8,708 nt of DNA from Ruminococcus sp. UBA5129 (lineage in GTDB: Bacteria > Bacillota > Clostridia > Oscillospirales > Ruminococcaceae), in assembly GCA_002414125.1 (NCBI GenBank), contig DHYN01000063.1, positions 7,591 to 16,298 of the forward strand, read 5' to 3'. Below are positions 1 to 7,094 of the stretch, in pieces. The first letter of the stretch is position 1; each line of letters begins with the position of its first letter. The notes below the pieces were generated by a model. The model was not told where the DNA came from. It did not search any database and was given only the letters and a program-made list of their open reading frames with translations. Both the position numbers and the translations under genes were made by a program.

Positions 1-623
1 AGGTTGTGACCCGGGATAGCGTTTACCTTGACCTCGCCGTCTTTGGTTTTAGTGAATTTACCGATTCTCGGACCGAGGATAGCAGCTCCGACGAGAGCCG
101 ATATACCGCCGACCATGTGGATAGCGCATGATCCCGAAAGATCGTGGAAGCCCATCTGATAGAGCCAGCCGTCCGAGTTCCAGATCCAGTGCGCTTCGAT
201 CGGATAGATAAGAGCGCTGATGATTCCTGAATATATACAATAGGAAATGAATTTGCATCTTTCTGCCATTGCGCCCGAAACGATAGTAGCCGTTGTAGCG
301 CAGAATACAAGGTTGAAAACGAAGTTCGAGAAATCGAAGTTATCGTAAGATGTGAAGATGTCGAATCCGGGCTTGCCGATGAGACCGAAAGCGTCCTCGC
401 CGAGGAGAAGTCCGAAGCCTATAAGAATGAACATTACCGTGCCGATACAGAAGTCCATAAGGTTTTTCATGATGATGTTGCCGGCATTTTTAGCTCTTGT
501 GAAGCCTGTCTCTACCATTGCAAAGCCTGCCTGCATAAAAAATACGAGTGCGACCGCTATAAGAAACCATACGCCGAATACTTTTCCGTCTACAGCTTCC
601 ATAATCTGAGTCATGTCTAACAT
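1..623 (-). CDS. amtB: Ammonium transporter (Amt family), N-terminal part; 3' end outside the window
   Basis: Amt-family integral membrane protein that conducts ammonium across the cytoplasmic membrane. The first 207 codons are visible; the gene continues past the left edge. The ATG at 623 follows a strong GGGAGG (637-632) at 8 nt spacing. Seen in the sequence: a hydrophobic first helix, then QAGFAMVETGFTRAKNAGN, the classic Amt motif at the end of TM1; the ATTATIVSGAMAERCKF helix; an EAHWIWNSDGWL segment; and DLSGSCAIHMVGGISALVG. The last contains the conserved Asp of the ammonium recruitment region and the first of the twin pore histidines (AIH). From family knowledge, about half of a protein of 400 or more residues is missing, including the second pore histidine. 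It is transcribed divergently from gltB and has its own promoter and a terminator-bearing leader. No frameshift is seen. Whether a PII (glnK) gene follows cannot be seen. Confidence 0.96.
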   Translation of the reverse strand, partial: MLDMTQIMEAVDGKVFGVWFLIAVALVFFMQAGFAMVETGFTRAKNAGNIIMKNLMDFCIGTVMFILIGFGLLLGEDAFGLIGKPGFDIFTSYDNFDFSNFVFNLVFCATTATIVSGAMAERCKFISYCIYSGIISALIYPIEAHWIWNSDGWLYQMGFHDLSGSCAIHMVGGISALVGAAILGPRIGKFTKTKDGEVKVNAIPGHN

Positions 624-673
624 AATATTTGCCTCCCTGAGAAAAAATGCAGCAATAACAGAAAGCGGTACAC

Positions 674-704
674 GAGGTGCAGTGATACTTACCTCATGCA
701 CCCC
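674..704 (-). promoter_or_regulatory. Long hairpin in the amtB leader, competing with the second hexaloop
   Basis: On the minus-strand transcript, bases 704-697 pair with 681-674 over 8 bp (one G·U). After one bulged C (682), three more pairs (UGA 696-694 with UCA 685-683) close an 8-nt loop. Its 5' arm uses the last three loop bases and the whole 3' arm of the small hexaloop hairpin at 711-698, so the two cannot coexist. No U-run follows, so it is not an obvious intrinsic terminator. It may be an antagonist structure, a pause site or an mRNA stabiliser. Confidence 0.5.
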
Positions 705-711
705 TTTGTGC
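698..711 (-). promoter_or_regulatory. Second ANTAR-type hexaloop hairpin in the amtB leader
   Basis: GCAC (711-708), six-base loop AAAGGG (707-702), GUGC (701-698). The loop has A at position 1 and G at position 4, the bases ANTAR proteins are known to require. It lies about 50 nt after the first hexaloop and downstream of the terminator. The stem is only 4 bp, so the call rests on the loop pattern and on its resemblance to the other two hairpins in this window. Confidence 0.5.
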
Positions 712-714
712 CTA

Positions 715-732
715 TTTTTAAGCGCTTAAAAA
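715..732. repeat. 18-bp perfect palindrome TTTTTAAGCGCTTAAAAA
   Basis: Perfect dyad centred on GCGC, with flanking CTA/TAG giving an imperfect extension to 712-737. It overlaps the U-tract of the amtB leader terminator. In RNA it would fold into a second hairpin that sequesters part of that U-tract; in DNA it could be an operator for a dimeric protein about 60 bp downstream of the amtB transcription start. No function is proven. Confidence 0.55.
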
Positions 733-768
733 AATAGAGACTGCCGACTTATTCAAGCCGACAGCCTC
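728..768 (-). terminator. Intrinsic terminator in the amtB leader (attenuator)
   Basis: On the minus-strand transcript, bases 768-755 pair with 750-737 as 14 uninterrupted base pairs (three G·U) around the tetraloop GAAU, followed by UAUUUUUUU (736-728). It sits more than 100 nt before the amtB start codon and just after the predicted transcription start, so it should abort amtB transcripts unless disrupted. Its first three bases (GAG, 768-766) are positions 4-6 of the first hexaloop, and the next five are the 3' arm of that hairpin, so the hairpin and terminator are mutually exclusive. Confidence 0.88.
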
Positions 769-776
769 GTTGCTGT
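761..776 (-). promoter_or_regulatory. First ANTAR-type hexaloop hairpin in the amtB leader (antiterminator)
   Basis: ACAGC (776-772), loop AACGAG (771-766), GCUGU (765-761): a perfect 5-bp stem closing a hexaloop with A at position 1 and G at position 4, as in ANTAR target RNAs. The stem begins only about 4 nt after the predicted transcription start. Protein binding here would hold the 5' arm of the terminator at 768-728 and permit read-through into amtB. The likely partner is the regulator encoded from 8387. Confidence 0.75.
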
Positions 777-786
777 TTATGTGCTT

Positions 787-815
787 AGTATACGCCTTTG
801 ACAGAGATTTGTCAA
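787..815 (-). promoter_or_regulatory. Sigma-70/SigA promoter for amtB
   Basis: On the minus strand, TTGACA (815-810), a 17-nt spacer, then TATACT (792-787). The -35 is consensus, the -10 is one base off, and spacing is optimal. Transcription should start near 780, giving a leader of about 158 nt before the ATG at 623. Such a strong core promoter suits control by attenuation after initiation. Confidence 0.88.
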
Positions 816-913
816 GACAAAAACGGACTTTCTTTTGAAACTTAACTATAATACAGCTTTTGCTTTGAAAAATTAAGCGTAACATTAAAAAACATAAATT
901 TGCAAAAAAACGG
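816..913. other. A+T-rich spacer between the divergent amtB and gltB promoters
   Basis: No credible coding potential. The stretch contains A- and T-runs, an imperfectly repeated CTTTTGAAA / CTTTGAAAA (832-840 and 862-870) and a TATAAT (847-852) without a good -35. It could hold activator sites or simply be curved promoter DNA, but no recognisable operator was found. Confidence 0.4.
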
Positions 914-942
914 TTGACTTTTGTGCTTTATAGTGATATGAT
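914..942 (+). promoter_or_regulatory. Sigma-70/SigA promoter for the gltB operon (extended -10)
   Basis: TTGACT (914-919), a 17-nt spacer, TATGAT (937-942), with an upstream TG (934-935) one base before the -10 that makes it an extended -10 promoter. Transcription is expected to start near 949, only about 3 nt before the hexaloop hairpin. The leader to the gltB ATG is about 100 nt. Confidence 0.88.
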
Positions 943-951
943 AAACCACAG

Positions 952-965
952 GAACAAGGACGTTC
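952..965 (+). promoter_or_regulatory. ANTAR-type hexaloop hairpin in the gltB leader (antiterminator)
   Basis: GAAC (952-955), loop AAGGAC (956-961), GUUC (962-965). Loop position 1 is A and position 4 is G, matching the ANTAR RNA signature. The whole loop is the 5' base-stem strand of the downstream terminator, so a protein holding the loop would block terminator formation. The transcript appears to start too close for another hairpin upstream, and no second hexaloop with a stem was found downstream. Confidence 0.65.
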
Positions 966-1002
966 ATGGAGGCTCATTGCCTTTCGTGACTGTCCTTTTT
1001 TT
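956..1002 (+). terminator. Intrinsic terminator in the gltB leader (attenuator)
   Basis: AAGGAC (956-961) pairs with GUCCUU (992-997). Inside that, UCAUG (964-968) pairs with CGUGA (985-989) and GAGGC (969-973) with GCCUU (979-983), around a five-base loop. A run of seven U (996-1002) follows. It lies about 50 nt before the gltB ATG and directly downstream of the operon promoter, so it would gate the whole gltB-gltD-GS-like-regulator transcript. The base stem overlaps the hexaloop hairpin and excludes it. Confidence 0.87.
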
Positions 1003-1035
1003 ATTTTATACGGTTCAATGTCGAGCCGGCAGAAG

Positions 1036-1040
1036 AAAGG
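1036..1040 (+). promoter_or_regulatory. Ribosome binding site deciding the gltB start
   Basis: AAAGG lies 10 nt before the ATG at 1051. The in-frame ATG at 1018 is preceded only by T- and A-rich terminator tail sequence with no Shine-Dalgarno match, so 1051 is the better start. The site is weaker than those of the downstream genes. Confidence 0.6.
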
Positions 1041-1050
1041 CGTGACTTAT

Positions 1051-4000
1051 ATGGATAACTTCACATTGCAAAAGCCGTTTGAGCAGCAGGGACTTTACAG
1101 CCCCGAATTTGAACACGACAACTGCGGCATAGGTGCGGTTGTAAATATAAAAGGAATCAAGTCCCACAGGGTAGTGAGCGATGCGCTTACCATTGTTGAA
1201 AAGCTCGAGCATCGCGCAGGAAAGGATGCCGACGGAAAAACAGGCGATGGTGTAGGTATCCTTACTCAGCTTCCCTTCGGCTTTCTTATTAAAGAAACTC
1301 GTAAGCTTGGCTTTGAGATAGGAGAGCAGGGCGATTTCGGTGTGGGAATGTTCTTCCTCCCTCAGACCGAGCTGAACAGAAACAGAGCTCAGAAGCTGTT
1401 CGAGATCATCTCCGAAAAGGAGGGACTTGAGTTCCTCGGTTGGAGAGAAGTTCCCGTAAGAGCAGAGATCCTCGGTACAAAGGCTTTTGAGAAGATGCCG
1501 TACATAATGCAGGGCTTTGTAAAGCGTCCCGAAAGCTGTGCGAGAGGTCTTGAATTCGACCGCCGTCTCTACGTTGCAAGACGCGTTTTTGAGCAGGCTG
1601 ACGAGCATACATATGTCTGCTCGCTTTCAAGCAGAACGATCGTCTATAAGGGTATGATGCTGGTGAGCGAGCTGAGAGAATTTTACCTCGATTTCAAGAA
1701 TGAGGAGTATGATTCGTCTATCGCGCTCGTACATTCGAGATTTTCAACAAATACAAATCCGAGCTGGCAGAAAGCCCATCCAAACCGTCTCATCGTTCAC
1801 AACGGCGAGATCAATACGATCAAGGGCAATGCCGACAAGATGATTTCCCGTGAGGACACAGCTCACTGTGCCGCTCTCGAGAATGATTTTGGAAAGATCA
1901 TGCCTGCTGTCAACCGTGAAAACTCCGACTCGGCTCAGCTCGACAACGCGCTGGAATTCATGGTAATGGCAGGAATGCCGCTGCCGCTCGCTGTTATGAC
2001 CGCTATCCCCGAGCCGTGGAAAAACAACCGCAGTCTCCCCGAGAAGGTGTCTAACTTCTACCAGTATTACGCTACGATGATGGAACCGTGGGACGGTCCC
2101 GCTTCGATCCTCTTCTCGGACGGCGATGTAATGGGTGCGGTGCTCGACAGAAACGGTTTGCGTCCCTCACGTTACTGTGTTACCGATGACGGATTCCTCA
2201 TTCTCTCTTCGGAGACAGGATGCGTTGATGTTTCTGAGGAAAGGATCGTCTGCAAGGACAGACTCCGTGCAGGAAAGATGCTCCTTGTCGATACTGTAAA
2301 CGGCAGACTCGTCCACGATGCCGAGATCAAGGACTATTACGCATCACGTCAGCCTTACGGCGAATGGCTCGATGCTAACCTCGTAAAGCTCCGCGACCTC
2401 CACATCCCCAACAAAAAGGTCGAGAGCTTCGATGAGGACAGGCTTCACAGACTCCAGAAAGCATTCGGCTATACATATGAAGAGATAATGAGCAGCATCC
2501 TCCCGATGGCAGAGAACGGTGCAGAGCCGATCGCTTCAATGGGATCGGATATCGCGCTTCCTCCTCTCGACAGCAGACCTGTTCCGCTGTTCAGCTACTT
2601 CAGACAGCTCTTCGCTCAGGTAACGAATCCCCCCATTGACGCTATCCGTGAGGAGATCGTGACCGATACGAGCGTATATCTCGGAAGAGACGGCAATATC
2701 CTCGAGGAATCCCCCGAGAATTGCCGCGTGCTCAAGATCGACAACCCGATACTCACCGAGACAGACCTTCTCAAGATCAAGAATATCAGGATCGTCGGCT
2801 TCAAGTCGGTGGTGATCCCGATCACATATTATATAGGAACTCCGCTCGACAAGGCTATCGAAAAGCTTTTTGCGGCAGTTGACAAGGCGTTCCGTGACGG
2901 CGCTAATATTCTCATCCTCTCGGACAGAGGCGTTGACGAGTACCACGCAGCTATCCCGTCGCTTCTTGCAGTATCGGCTTTGCAGCAGCATCTTGTCGCA
3001 ACAAAGAAGAGGACGTCGGCTGCTATCATCCTTGAAACTGCCGAGCCGAGAGAAGTGCACCACTTCGCAGCGCTTCTCGGATATGGTGCAAGTGCGGTCA
3101 ACCCATACCTCGCTCACGAGACTATCCAGCACCTTATCGACAGCGGTATGCTCGACAAGGATCCCTATGCTGCCGAGGATGACTACAATAAGGCTGTTAT
3201 CAAGGGTATTGTAAAGATAGCGTCCAAAATGGGTATTTCCACCGTTCAGTCGTATCAGGCGTCACGTCTTTTCGAGGCAGTCGGCATCTCCAAGGAGGTG
3301 ACTGACAAGTATTTCAGCGGAACAGTCAGCAGGATCGGCGGCATAACTCTCAGCGACATCAGCCGTCAGATCGAAAAGCTCCACGACAGCGCATTCGATC
3401 CGCTCAGACTTACCGCAGACACCGAAATCGAAAGCGGAGGAAGCCACAATCTCAGAAGCGGAAAGTCAAAGCATCTTTACACTCCCGAGACCATTCATCT
3501 GCTTCAGGAGGCTTCGCGTACAGGCAATTACGAGACCTTTAAGGCTTACTCCAAGGCAGTTTCCGCCGAGGATAATTCGCTCACGCTCAGAAGCCTGCTC
3601 GATTTCAGCTTCGATGAGAACGGCGGTATCCCGATCGATGAGGTAGAAAGCGTTGAGAGCATCTGTCAGCGTTTCAAGACAGGCGCTATGTCATACGGCT
3701 CGATCTCGCAGGAGGCTCACGAATGCCTTGCTATGGCGATGAACAAGATCGGCGGTCGTTCCAACAGCGGCGAGGGCGGCGAAAGTCCCGAGAGACTCCG
3801 CTCAGAACGATGCTCGGCTATCAAGCAGGTAGCATCGGGCAGATTCGGCGTAACGGCAGAATACCTCGCTTCCGCAAACGAGATACAGATCAAAATGGCT
3901 CAGGGCGCAAAGCCGGGCGAGGGCGGTCATCTTCCTTCAAAGAAGGTCTATCCGTGGATCGCAAAGACACGTCATTCAACGGCAGGCGTCGGACTTATAT

Positions 4001-5589
4001 CGCCGCCTCCGCATCACGATATTTATTCGATCGAGGATCTTGCTCAGTTGATCTACGATCTCAAGAATTCCAACAAGAAAGCTCGCATCTCCGTTAAGCT
4101 CGTTGCAGAGGCAGGCGTGGGAACGATCGCGGCAGGCGTTGCAAAGGCAGGCGCTCAGGTTGTGCTCATATCCGGCTTTGACGGCGGAACGGGCGCTGCT
4201 CCGAAAAGCTCTATCTATAACGCAGGTCTGCCGTGGGAGCTCGGTGTTGCCGAGACTCACCAGACGCTCGTTCTCAACGGTCTCCGTTCGCATGTAAGGG
4301 TCGAGACGGACGGAAAGCTCATGAACGGACGGGATGTGCTCGTTGCAGCGCTGCTCGGTGCAGAGGAATATGGCTTCGCAACAGCTCCGCTCATCACAAT
4401 GGGCTGTGTAATGATGAGGGTCTGCAATCTCGATACATGTCCTATGGGTATCGCAACTCAGAATCCCGAGCTAAGAAAGCGTTTCAGAGGCAAGCCCGAG
4501 TACGTTATCAACTTCATGCACTTCGTAGCTCAGGAGCTTCGCGAGTACATGGCTAAGCTCGGTATCAGAACGGTTGACGAGCTTATCGGCAGAACAGACC
4601 TCCTTAAGATAAGAGAGGGAGTTCCTGAAAACGCAGCACGCATCGACCTCTCCGCAATTATCGGTAAGCCGCAGAATATCTGCTTCAAGCCCGAGGATGC
4701 TTACGACTTCGGACTCTCCGAGACTATGGACGAAAAGGTACTCATGAAGAAGCTCGGTTCGGCTCTTAAGAGCGGTACTCCAAAGTCGATAGATGTAAGG
4801 ATAACCAATACCGACCGTTCGTTCGGTACACTTTTCGGTTCACAGATCACCGAGAGATTCGGCGAGAGCGGACTAGAGGACGATACCTTTACTGTAAACT
4901 GCAAGGGCAGCGGTGGTCAGAGCTTCGGCGCATTCATCCCCAAGGGACTCACCCTCACGCTTACGGGCGACAGCAACGACTACTTCGGAAAGGGTCTTTC
5001 GGGAGGAAAGCTTATCCTCAGAACACCCGAGTCCGCTAAGGATCGCGCTCACAAGAACATCATTGCAGGAAACGTTGCACTCTACGGTGCGACTTCGGGC
5101 AAGGCTTTCATAAACGGTATCGCAGGCGAGCGCTTCTGTGTAAGGAACTCGGGCGCATCGGCAGTCTGCGAGGGAGCAGGCGATCACGGCTGCGAGTACA
5201 TGACAGGCGGCGTTGCGGTCATTCTCGGAAAAGTGGGAAGAAACTTCGCGGCAGGCATGTCGGGCGGCATCGCATATGTTCTCGATGAGGACAACGATCT
5301 CTATACGCATCTCAACAAGGCTCTCGTATCGAACGAGGCTGTAAAGGAGCAGGAGGACATCGACCGTCTGAAGAGTCTCATTGAGGAACATGCAGCGGCT
5401 TCGGGCTCAGTGCTCGCTGAGAGGATACTTGCAGACTTTGACGGATATATAACAAAATTCAAGAAGATCATTCCCTACGATTACGACAGGATGTGCCGTA
5501 AGATCGCAGAGCTTAAGGCTAAGGGAATAAGCCGTGAACAGGCTGAGATCGACGCATTCTATATCAACAGCAACGGAAAGGAGGCTTGA
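1051..5589 (+). CDS. gltB: Glutamate synthase (GOGAT), large subunit
   Basis: The large (alpha) subunit of glutamate synthase hydrolyses glutamine, channels ammonia and reductively aminates 2-oxoglutarate to glutamate in the cytosol; electrons come from GltD. From ATG 1051 it has 1512 residues, normal for the family. Domains in order: a short propeptide and class II amidotransferase domain, with the catalytic Cys at residue 25 in HDNCGIGAVV, SRFSTNTNP near 229, HNGEIN near 250 and NGLRPSRY near 368; a central linker domain from about residue 500; the FMN/2-oxoglutarate synthase domain with GAMSYGSIS at 878, GAKPGEGGHLP and GFDGGTGAAP; the 3Fe-4S cysteines C1119, C1125 and C1130 (C-x5-C-x4-C); and the C-terminal GXGXG beta-helix from GSGGQSFGAF near 1287. 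From family knowledge the 24-residue propeptide is removed to free Cys25. All key residues seen are intact. It is the first gene of the operon, behind a terminator-bearing leader. Confidence 0.98.
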   Translation: MDNFTLQKPFEQQGLYSPEFEHDNCGIGAVVNIKGIKSHRVVSDALTIVEKLEHRAGKDADGKTGDGVGILTQLPFGFLIKETRKLGFEIGEQGDFGVGMFFLPQTELNRNRAQKLFEIISEKEGLEFLGWREVPVRAEILGTKAFEKMPYIMQGFVKRPESCARGLEFDRRLYVARRVFEQADEHTYVCSLSSRTIVYKGMMLVSELREFYLDFKNEEYDSSIALVHSRFSTNTNPSWQKAHPNRLIVHNGEINTIKGNADKMISREDTAHCAALENDFGKIMPAVNRENSDSAQLDNALEFMVMAGMPLPLAVMTAIPEPWKNNRSLPEKVSNFYQYYATMMEPWDGPASILFSDGDVMGAVLDRNGLRPSRYCVTDDGFLILSSETGCVDVSEERIVCKDRLRAGKMLLVDTVNGRLVHDAEIKDYYASRQPYGEWLDANLVKLRDLHIPNKKVESFDEDRLHRLQKAFGYTYEEIMSSILPMAENGAEPIASMGSDIALPPLDSRPVPLFSYFRQLFAQVTNPPIDAIREEIVTDTSVYLGRDGNILEESPENCRVLKIDNPILTETDLLKIKNIRIVGFKSVVIPITYYIGTPLDKAIEKLFAAVDKAFRDGANILILSDRGVDEYHAAIPSLLAVSALQQHLVATKKRTSAAIILETAEPREVHHFAALLGYGASAVNPYLAHETIQHLIDSGMLDKDPYAAEDDYNKAVIKGIVKIASKMGISTVQSYQASRLFEAVGISKEVTDKYFSGTVSRIGGITLSDISRQIEKLHDSAFDPLRLTADTEIESGGSHNLRSGKSKHLYTPETIHLLQEASRTGNYETFKAYSKAVSAEDNSLTLRSLLDFSFDENGGIPIDEVESVESICQRFKTGAMSYGSISQEAHECLAMAMNKIGGRSNSGEGGESPERLRSERCSAIKQVASGRFGVTAEYLASANEIQIKMAQGAKPGEGGHLPSKKVYPWIAKTRHSTAGVGLISPPPHHDIYSIEDLAQLIYDLKNSNKKARISVKLVAEAGVGTIAAGVAKAGAQVVLISGFDGGTGAAPKSSIYNAGLPWELGVAETHQTLVLNGLRSHVRVETDGKLMNGRDVLVAALLGAEEYGFATAPLITMGCVMMRVCNLDTCPMGIATQNPELRKRFRGKPEYVINFMHFVAQELREYMAKLGIRTVDELIGRTDLLKIREGVPENAARIDLSAIIGKPQNICFKPEDAYDFGLSETMDEKVLMKKLGSALKSGTPKSIDVRITNTDRSFGTLFGSQITERFGESGLEDDTFTVNCKGSGGQSFGAFIPKGLTLTLTGDSNDYFGKGLSGGKLILRTPESAKDRAHKNIIAGNVALYGATSGKAFINGIAGERFCVRNSGASAVCEGAGDHGCEYMTGGVAVILGKVGRNFAAGMSGGIAYVLDEDNDLYTHLNKALVSNEAVKEQEDIDRLKSLIEEHAAASGSVLAERILADFDGYITKFKKIIPYDYDRMCRKIAELKAKGISREQAEIDAFYINSNGKEA
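5577..5584 (+). promoter_or_regulatory. Ribosome binding site deciding the gltD start
   Basis: AAAGGAGG lies inside the last gltB codons, 10 nt before ATG 5595. The upstream in-frame TTG at 5586 would be only 1 nt from it, too close to be used. The position suggests translational coupling of the two GOGAT subunits. Confidence 0.75.
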
Positions 5590-5594
5590 ACATC

Positions 5595-7082
5595 ATGGGA
5601 AAGCCTACAGGATTTATGGAATATGAACGGCAGGACAACACATCGCTGACAGTCGGCGACAGGATAAAGAACTTCAACGAGTTCCACATACCGCTCAGCG
5701 ATGAGGAACGTCGTTCACAGGCGGCAAGGTGCATGAACTGCGGCGTTCCGTTCTGTCAGAACGGAAAACCGATCGGCAGCATGGTTTCGGGCTGTCCGCT
5801 CAATAATCTCATTCCCGAGTGGAACGAGTTGATCTACAGAAATAAATCGGACATGGCGCTTCAGCGTCTTCTGATGACAAATAACTTCCCCGAGTTCACC
5901 TCGAGAGTATGTCCCGCGTTATGCGAAAAGGCATGTACCTGCGGACTTGACGGCGATCCCGTTGCCGTAAGGGATAACGAATACCACACTATCGAAAACG
6001 GCTACGCAAAGGGACTTATGACTCCGCGCATACCGCAGTTCAGAAGCGGAAAGAAGATAGCGGTGATCGGCTCAGGACCTTCCGGACTTGCCGCTGCGGA
6101 TACTCTAAACAGAAGAGGTCATTCGGTGACGGTCTATGAGAGAAGCGACAGGGTCGGGGGACTCCTGATGTACGGCATCCCGAACATGAAGCTTGAAAAG
6201 TGGGTCATCGACCGCCGCAGAGAGCTTATGGAGGCTGAGGGAGTTACCTTTAAAACCGGCGTGGATGTCGGAAAGGACATCAGCGCTGACGAAATAAAGG
6301 AAAGCTATGACGCAGTGATCCTTGCGTGCGGAGCTTCACAGCCGAGAGACATCAAGGCACAGGGACGTGAATGCAGCGGAATACATTTCGCGGTCGATTT
6401 CCTGAAAGCTACAACAAAGAGCCTTCTCGACAGCGGTCTTTCCGACGGGAACTTCATCTCCGCCAAGGATAAGAACGTTGTTGTAATAGGCGGAGGCGAT
6501 ACGGGCAACGACTGCGTCGGAACATCGGTCAGACACGGCTGCAAGTCGGTCGTGCAGCTTGAAATGATGCCGAAGCTTCCCGACGAGAGAACGGAGAGCA
6601 ACCCGTGGCCCGAATATCCGAGGGTCTGCAAGACCGACTACGGTCAGGAGGAGGCTGCTTACCTCTTCGGCAGCGACCCGAGAATTTACGAGACTACGGT
6701 CAAGGAATTTATCAGTGATGAAAAGAATTGCCTTACCGCAATAAAAACGGTAAAGCTCAAATGGACTCCCGATCCCGGATCGGGCAGAATGACAATGGAG
6801 GAAATCAAAGACAGCGAGCAGATCATCCCGTGCGAGCTCTGTCTTATCGCGGCAGGCTTTACAGGCTGTCAGAGCTATATTGCAGATGCGTTCGGCGTAC
6901 AGCTCAGTCCGCGCACTAATGTGCTCACGGAGCAGGGCAGCTATAAGACAACGGTCGAGGGAGTGTTCACGGCAGGCGACATGCACCGCGGACAGTCACT
7001 TGTAGTATGGGCTATAAACGAAGGCAGAAATGCCGCACGAGAGGTCGATGAATATCTTATGGGATATTCAAACCTGCGGTAA
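5595..7082 (+). CDS. gltD: Glutamate synthase (GOGAT), small subunit, NADPH-type
   Basis: Small (beta) subunit that oxidises NAD(P)H on FAD and passes electrons through 4Fe-4S clusters to GltB. 495 residues, usual for bacterial GltD. An N-terminal cluster-binding domain has cysteines C46, C49, C54 and C67 (CMNCGVPFC ... GCPLNN) and C106, C110, C114 and C116 (CPALCEKACTC). The FAD Rossmann motif is AVIGSGPSGLAAAD (GSGPSG at 159-164). A second Rossmann motif, VVVIGGGDTGND (299-306), binds the nicotinamide nucleotide. The C-terminal GVFTAGDMHRGQSLVVWAI segment closes the FAD site. It starts 5 nt after the gltB stop, consistent with equal production of the two subunits. NADPH rather than NADH is assumed from the bacterial family, not proven here. 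The downstream gene begins 12 nt later. Confidence 0.97.
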   Translation: MGKPTGFMEYERQDNTSLTVGDRIKNFNEFHIPLSDEERRSQAARCMNCGVPFCQNGKPIGSMVSGCPLNNLIPEWNELIYRNKSDMALQRLLMTNNFPEFTSRVCPALCEKACTCGLDGDPVAVRDNEYHTIENGYAKGLMTPRIPQFRSGKKIAVIGSGPSGLAAADTLNRRGHSVTVYERSDRVGGLLMYGIPNMKLEKWVIDRRRELMEAEGVTFKTGVDVGKDISADEIKESYDAVILACGASQPRDIKAQGRECSGIHFAVDFLKATTKSLLDSGLSDGNFISAKDKNVVVIGGGDTGNDCVGTSVRHGCKSVVQLEMMPKLPDERTESNPWPEYPRVCKTDYGQEEAAYLFGSDPRIYETTVKEFISDEKNCLTAIKTVKLKWTPDPGSGRMTMEEIKDSEQIIPCELCLIAAGFTGCQSYIADAFGVQLSPRTNVLTEQGSYKTTVEGVFTAGDMHRGQSLVVWAINEGRNAAREVDEYLMGYSNLR

Positions 7083-7084
7083 TT

Positions 7085-7089
7085 GGAGG
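7085..7089 (+). promoter_or_regulatory. Ribosome binding site of the glutamine-synthetase-like gene
   Basis: GGAGG lies 5 nt before ATG 7095. The in-frame TTG at 7083 overlaps this site and cannot be the start, so translation begins at MIYTENEILQ. Confidence 0.75.
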
Positions 7090-7094
7090 AAATT

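Noticed and set aside
352..609. 85-codon plus-strand open frame opposite amtB
   Set aside because: Antisense to the conserved first transmembrane segments of the transporter.
847..852. TATAAT as a second gltB promoter
   Set aside because: No reasonable -35 at 16-18 bp spacing, and a far better extended -10 promoter lies at 914-942.
1036..1041. AAAGGC as a second hexaloop in the gltB leader
   Set aside because: Loop pattern fits A1/G4, but the flanking bases (G1035 and G1042) cannot pair, and the site is the ribosome binding region.
1018..1050. Upstream ATG of gltB adding 11 residues
   Set aside because: No Shine-Dalgarno match before it; ATG 1051 has AAAGG at 10 nt. Protein N-terminal data could overturn this, but the propeptide would be removed in any case.
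949..1050. Glutamine riboswitch (glnA or downstream-peptide type) ahead of gltB
   Set aside because: The leader is fully accounted for by the hexaloop and terminator, and I could not find the three-helix junction pattern of those riboswitches.
1015..1608. 197-codon open frame on the minus strand inside gltB
   Set aside because: Lies opposite highly conserved GOGAT amidotransferase sequence, has no ribosome binding site or family resemblance, and arises from the codon bias of the sense gene.
2536..3132. 198-codon minus-strand open frame opposite the gltB central domain
   Set aside because: Shadow of gltB; composition unlike a real protein and no start signals.
4873..5391. 172-codon minus-strand open frame opposite the gltB C-terminal domain
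   Set aside because: Overlaps the conserved GXGXG beta-helix and has no supporting signals.
6336..6986. 216-codon minus-strand open frame opposite gltD
   Set aside because: Antisense to the conserved nicotinamide and FAD motifs; no ribosome binding site and no recognisable domain.
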